A DNA stretch of 64,000 nucleotides. Origin: Lachnospiraceae bacterium (GTDB lineage: Bacteria > Bacillota > Clostridia > Lachnospirales > Lachnospiraceae). This document shows, in pieces, positions 60,661-64,000 of this stretch; position 1 is the stretch's first letter; every line of letters begins with the position of its first letter. A program made the translations under genes and the position numbers. Under the pieces are notes generated by a model. It saw nothing but the letters and a program-made list of their open reading frames with translations, ran no database searches and was not told the origin of the DNA. The stretch lies in assembly GCA_910575275.1 (NCBI GenBank), contig CAJTEE010000003.1, forward strand, positions 1 through 64,000, given 5' to 3'.

Positions 60661-61896
60661 ATGGCTGTTATCAAACCGTTTCGCTGTGTGCGGCCGGCGG
60701 CGTCCAAGGCCAGGCAGACGGCGGCGCTTCCGTACGATGTGTATAACCGGGCGGAGGCCAGGGCCGAGGTGGAGAAGAACCCGCTGTCGTTTCTGGCGAT
60801 CGACCGCTCCGATACTGCGTTTCCCGATACGGTGGGAAGCTATGAGCCCTGCGTATACGAGGAGGCCAGACGGCTTTTGCAGGCCAGAGTGGCCGACGGC
60901 ACGTATGCAGAGGATACAAGCGAGGCGTATTATCTGTATGAGCTGACGATGGACGGCCACTGCCAGACCGGGCTTGTGGCCTGTGCGTCCGTGGATGATT
61001 ATGTGAACGGTGTCATTAAAAAGCATGAAAACACCAGAGAAGAAAAGGAATTGGACCGTATCCGCCATATTGACACATTGAATGCGCAGACCGGCCCGAT
61101 CTTTTTGACGTACCGCCCCGTGGCAAGAGTGAAGGAGCTCGTGGAAAAGACGAAAAGGCAAAAGCCCCTGTATGATTTCGTCTCCGCGGACGGGATCGGC
61201 CACCGTGTCTTCAAGGTGACGGATCCGGCGGATACGAAGGAGCTTTGGGAATGCTTTGGAGGAATTTCTTCCATTTATATTGCGGACGGCCATCACCGGG
61301 CGGCTTCGGCGGTTAAGGTAGGATTAAAGCGCAGGAAGGAACAGCCCGAAGCGGGGGCGGAGGCCGAATTTAATTCGTTCCTTTCGGTGCTCTTTCCGTC
61401 GGATGAGCTTCGGATTCTTCCGTATAATCGGGTCGTCAGGGATTTAAACGGCCTGTCTGCCGAGACGTTTTTGCAGAGAATCTCCAAGGACTTCGCGGTA
61501 CGGGAGGCGGGGACGGAACCCTTTGCCCCGCAAAGAAAGGGGCAGTTTGGCCTGTATCTGGAAAAGAAGTGGTATGCGCTTGCGGTCCGGGAGGGGCTTG
61601 TACCGGATGATCCGGTCGGAGGGCTCGACGTTTCGCTGCTTCAGGACAGGGTCCTGGGCCCGGTCTTAGGGATCCTGGATCCGCGGACGGATAAACGGAT
61701 CGATTTTGTAGGCGGAATCCGGGGATTAAAGGAGCTAAAACGGCGGGCGGACAGCGATATGAAGCTGGCGTTTTCCATGTATCCGACCTCGATGGAGGAG
61801 CTGCTTTCGGTGGCGGACGCCGGGAAGTTGATGCCGCCGAAGTCCACCTGGTTTGAACCGAAGCTGCGCAGCGGGCTGTTCATTCACCGGCTTTAG
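60661..61896 (+). CDS. DUF1015 family protein, linked to serine synthesis genes
   Basis: 411 residues. Begins IKPFRCVRPAASKARQTAAL and PYDVYNRAEA, and holds IYIADGHHRAASAVKVGLK, reminiscent of the ParB-like nucleotide-binding motif and of archaeal serine kinase SerK. The gene is 13 bases after serA and likely co-transcribed. The function is unknown; a serine-related kinase or phosphatase role is a guess from motif and context. Confidence 0.85.
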   Translation: MAVIKPFRCVRPAASKARQTAALPYDVYNRAEARAEVEKNPLSFLAIDRSDTAFPDTVGSYEPCVYEEARRLLQARVADGTYAEDTSEAYYLYELTMDGHCQTGLVACASVDDYVNGVIKKHENTREEKELDRIRHIDTLNAQTGPIFLTYRPVARVKELVEKTKRQKPLYDFVSADGIGHRVFKVTDPADTKELWECFGGISSIYIADGHHRAASAVKVGLKRRKEQPEAGAEAEFNSFLSVLFPSDELRILPYNRVVRDLNGLSAETFLQRISKDFAVREAGTEPFAPQRKGQFGLYLEKKWYALAVREGLVPDDPVGGLDVSLLQDRVLGPVLGILDPRTDKRIDFVGGIRGLKELKRRADSDMKLAFSMYPTSMEELLSVADAGKLMPPKSTWFEPKLRSGLFIHRL

Positions 61897-61961
61897 AAAA
61901 TCGAATAGGACAGAGCAGGCCGGACATATACTGCATCCATAGAAGACGGCGGAGGCGGTAT

Positions 61962-62570
61962 ATGCAGGGATTGATTCTGGAGCTGATAGGGGAATACGGA
62001 TATTTGGCCGTATTCCTCCTTATTTTAACGGAAAATCTGTTTCCCCCGATTCCATCCGAGGTGATCCTTCTGGTTGGGGGTGTGATGACGGCCTGCACCA
62101 GGCTGAATGTAGCGGGTGTGATCGGCGCGGCGACGGCAGGGGCGGTTTTGGGAGCCGTGCTCTTATACCAGGCAGGCCGCCTGATTCCGGAGGAGGCGTT
62201 GGAGAGGGCGTTAAGGGGGCGGTTTGGAAAGCTTTTACATATGCAGGCCGAGGATGTGGCGCTCGCAAAGAGCTGGTTTCGGAAAAAAGGAAAGGCGGCT
62301 GTGTTTCTATGCCGTATGGTTCCGCTCGTCCGGAGCCTTATTTCCATCCCGGCCGGTCTTGCCGGCCTGCGCATGGGCCCGTTCCTTCTCCTGACAACGG
62401 CGGGGAGTCTGATCTGGAATACAGCCCTTGTGTGCCTAGGCCGCGCGGCTGGAAATTCATGGGAGAGAGTATCGGCGGCGTTCGGCCTGTATTCGGATCT
62501 GTTCTTGATGGTGCTGGGAAGCACGGCGGTGCTGGCGGTCCTGATCTGGCGGGCTCGGAAGGGAGAATAG
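61962..62570 (+). CDS. DedA family membrane protein
   Basis: 202 residues, five or six membrane segments. Signature E-N-L-F-P-P-I-P-S-E near residue 24 and CRMVPLVRSLISIPAGLAGL near residue 110, with the paired Arg residues needed in DedA proteins. Recent work assigns some members undecaprenyl-phosphate or phospholipid flipping. RBS GGCGGAGG. No operon partner is obvious. Confidence 0.93.
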   Translation: MQGLILELIGEYGYLAVFLLILTENLFPPIPSEVILLVGGVMTACTRLNVAGVIGAATAGAVLGAVLLYQAGRLIPEEALERALRGRFGKLLHMQAEDVALAKSWFRKKGKAAVFLCRMVPLVRSLISIPAGLAGLRMGPFLLLTTAGSLIWNTALVCLGRAAGNSWERVSAAFGLYSDLFLMVLGSTAVLAVLIWRARKGE

Positions 62571-62672
62571 AGTTTGTTTAGTATAAAATGGATAAATAAT
62601 TTGAAAAATATTATACAATTCAACAATTAACAAATAAATAGGAAATTATTTTTAAATTTATAAATAAAACTA

Positions 62673-62701
62673 TTGACAAGTATGGAATGATGGGCTATAA
62701 T
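62673..62701 (+). promoter_or_regulatory. Consensus sigma-A promoter of a candidate small RNA
   Basis: Perfect TTGACA (62673-62678), 17-base spacer, perfect TATAAT (62696-62701). Confidence 0.85.
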
Positions 62702-62707
62702 ATAGAC

Positions 62708-62957
62708 ATCAAAAAGAAATACAAAATCTAAGCAAAGGAGGTACAATCCACTGTACAATTAAAAACGTTCAACCTTAAAACCAGAAAGGGTTGAGCAAAA
62801 AACGGAGCAAAGCCGGTGGAGACAAAGAAAAAGGCCGGCAGAGCAGAAAAATTTAATATAGATAAAAAACTCGAAAGAGAGGAAAGTCCAATGGACAAGG
62901 AATTTTAGAGTGGGTATCGAAGAATACAAAAAGATTTTTCGGTACCCACTTTTCTTT
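62708..62957 (+). ncRNA. Candidate small RNA (about 250 nt), unassigned
   Basis: The unit runs from the consensus promoter to an intrinsic terminator with no plausible gene; rtcB next door is on the opposite strand, so this is not a leader. Hairpins: GTACA-ATCCAC-TGTAC, TCAACC...GGTTGA and GCCGG...CCGGC, with A-rich linkers. It contains AAAGGAGG (62735-62742), which could bind the anti-Shine-Dalgarno, and GAGGAAAGTCC, also a RNase P hallmark, but the rest of RNase P RNA is absent. Tiny ORFs such as the five-codon ATG GAC AAG GAA TTT are not convincing genes. Confidence 0.55.
62910..62957 (+). terminator. Intrinsic terminator of the candidate small RNA
   Basis: GTGGGTA-T-CGAA / TTCG-G-TACCCAC stem followed by TTTTCTTTCT. 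It may also serve the convergent rtcB gene. Confidence 0.8.
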
Positions 62958-63015
62958 CTGTCATGCGCGGACCTGCGCATTTTGTTTCGCAGACAGAGGA
63001 AGTGAATTATCTGCC

Positions 63016-64000
63016 TTAATCAGAGGCCTTAAAGTTATAAACCGGTCTGATTACATCGATAACGTCCACTGACTCACGGATTCCGTCGAGAATGTCCGTA
63101 AGGGATTTGTAGGCCATTGGAGCTTCATCCAATGTGCGCTCATTGACGGAGGTCGTATAAACACCTTCCATTATTTTCCTGTATTCATCCAGGCTGAGGA
63201 TGTTTTTTGCCTGGGTTCTGGACATGAGTCTTCCTGCCCCGTGTGGTGCAGAATAGTTCCATTCCGGATTTCCCCTGCCAACAGCCAATATGCTTCCGTC
63301 TCTCATATTGATTGGAATCAGCACCCTTTCTCCGGCATGGGCGGCGATCGCGCCCTTTCTTAAGATCTTTTCCTCCATATCAATATAATTATGAATGGTA
63401 TGGAAGGCTTCTGCTCCTGTCATGCCGGTTTTCGCCAAAATGATCTCTGCCATTTTTTCTCTGCTTCTGCGGGCAAATGCCTGACAAATCCCAACATCAT
63501 GAAGATAATTCTCCAGATAGGTTCCACTCAGATAACACAGATCTTCCGGCATGCTTGTTTCCGATTCATAGACCTGCCAATGAAGTTTTTTTAATGTCGC
63601 CTGAATTTCCGTTCTGCGCCCCTGCTCCTTGTAGGTTCGGATGATCGTATCGCGCTTTTCCAGATATTCATCATACCCCCGGTTTAGGTTAACGGCCAGC
63701 TTCTGGTAAAATTCTGCGACCTGCTTGCCAAGATTTCTGCTGCCGGAATGGATGATCAGATAGTTTGTTCCGTCTGGGGCCTGGTCGATCTCAATAAAAT
63801 GATTGCCGCCGCCCAGAGTGCCGAGCGACCGCTCAAGCCGTTTGGAATCCCTTAATTCCCTGTAACAATGCAGACCTGTCAGGTCAAAATGTTCCTGTCT
63901 TCCCTCCCAGACGTTCATGCCGGAAGGAATAGAGTGTGCGGCCGCATCCACGCTCTCAAAATTAATGGGAGCTTTCCCGAGATTTACCGTGTACATGCCA
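63016..64000 (-). CDS. rtcB: RNA ligase RtcB (partial, 5' end outside window)
   Basis: About 328 residues are visible; the frame is open through the right edge, and the visible start (GMYTVNLGK) matches the family interior, so the N terminus is missing. Motifs: GTLGGGNHFIEID, IHSGSRNLGKQVAEF, KGAIAAHAGERVLIPINMRD and SAPHGAGRLMSRTQAK, where the His accepts GMP. RtcB joins RNA 3'-phosphate or 2',3'-cyclic phosphate ends to 5'-OH ends and serves RNA repair in bacteria. It ends about 60 bases from the candidate small RNA terminator. Confidence 0.95.
   Translation of the reverse strand, partial: GMYTVNLGKAPINFESVDAAAHSIPSGMNVWEGRQEHFDLTGLHCYRELRDSKRLERSLGTLGGGNHFIEIDQAPDGTNYLIIHSGSRNLGKQVAEFYQKLAVNLNRGYDEYLEKRDTIIRTYKEQGRRTEIQATLKKLHWQVYESETSMPEDLCYLSGTYLENYLHDVGICQAFARRSREKMAEIILAKTGMTGAEAFHTIHNYIDMEEKILRKGAIAAHAGERVLIPINMRDGSILAVGRGNPEWNYSAPHGAGRLMSRTQAKNILSLDEYRKIMEGVYTTSVNERTLDEAPMAYKSLTDILDGIRESVDVIDVIRPVYNFKASD

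Noticed and set aside
62881-62957. RNase P RNA, suggested by GAGGAAAGTCC
   Set aside because: Only this one box is present; the terminator follows within about 70 bases, leaving no room for the rest of the molecule.
1-64000. CRISPR arrays, prophage genes or complete insertion sequences
   Set aside because: No regularly spaced direct repeats, phage structural genes, integrases or transposases were seen anywhere in the window.

Overview
The window is a chromosomal segment of a spore-forming clostridium, most likely a Lachnospiraceae member. The evidence is (i) the Firmicutes backbone asp23/yqhY-nusB-xseA-xseB-ispA-dxs-tlyA-nadK-argR-recN-spoIVB, (ii) sporulation genes (spoIVB, spoIIID, a SipL-type DUF3794/LysM protein, a CotS-type protein, ytvI), (iii) strong AGGAGG ribosome-binding sites with ATG/GTG/TTG starts, and (iv) roughly half G+C with G/C-rich third codon positions. 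The species cannot be named from the sequence alone.

Layout. 1-1030: 3' end of a 23S rRNA gene, no 5S gene, then seven tRNAs (Asn, Glu, Thr, Met, Asp, Val, Leu) behind their own consensus promoter. 1051-3651 (-): a STAND-type P-loop NTPase with near-identical TPR repeats. 3839-14697: the nusB-to-spoIVB housekeeping/isoprenoid/DNA-repair operon. 14700-17700: hairpins, a flavin reductase, remnants of a HxlR regulator and a hydrolase, spoIIID, a solitary HicB and a PrcB-like lipoprotein. 17686-18878: cysE preceded by a 45-codon poly-cysteine ORF and an intrinsic terminator, a candidate cysteine attenuator. 18963-26256: sipL, GIY-YIG, D,D-carboxypeptidase, hemolysin III, RluA, YtvI, YitT. 26282-34553: a LysR-controlled catabolic island (two carboxymuconolactone-decarboxylase-family proteins, a 4-hydroxybutyrate-dehydrogenase-like enzyme, RraA and HpcH/HpaI aldolases, an SMP-30 lactonase, a TAXI-TRAP transporter). 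34684-48636: M20 peptidases, an AAA/PD-(D/E)XK protein, proS, bioY, cca, cotS, pgcA, fapA, and a CheX/CheY pair. 48646-55980 (-): a polyamine operon (speA-speE-CASDH-nspC-aguA-aguB) behind a long leader with a terminator and a competing pairing. 56000-57120: a Uma2-family gene between inverted 37-bp repeats. 57233-62570: leuB, serC, serA, DUF1015, DedA. 62673-62957: a promoter-to-terminator unit with no gene, a candidate small RNA. 63016-64000 (-): rtcB, running off the right edge.

How the genes work together. The polyamine operon encodes arginine to agmatine to N-carbamoylputrescine to putrescine, then carboxyspermidine to spermidine. SerC and SerA supply serine, which CysE acetylates for cysteine synthesis. 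In the catabolic island, uptake, lactone opening, alcohol oxidation and aldol cleavage could form one pathway for an unknown hydroxy- or keto-acid. Several intergenic hairpins share a GGTCCGCA start just after stop codons, and other dispersed repeats sit next to terminators.
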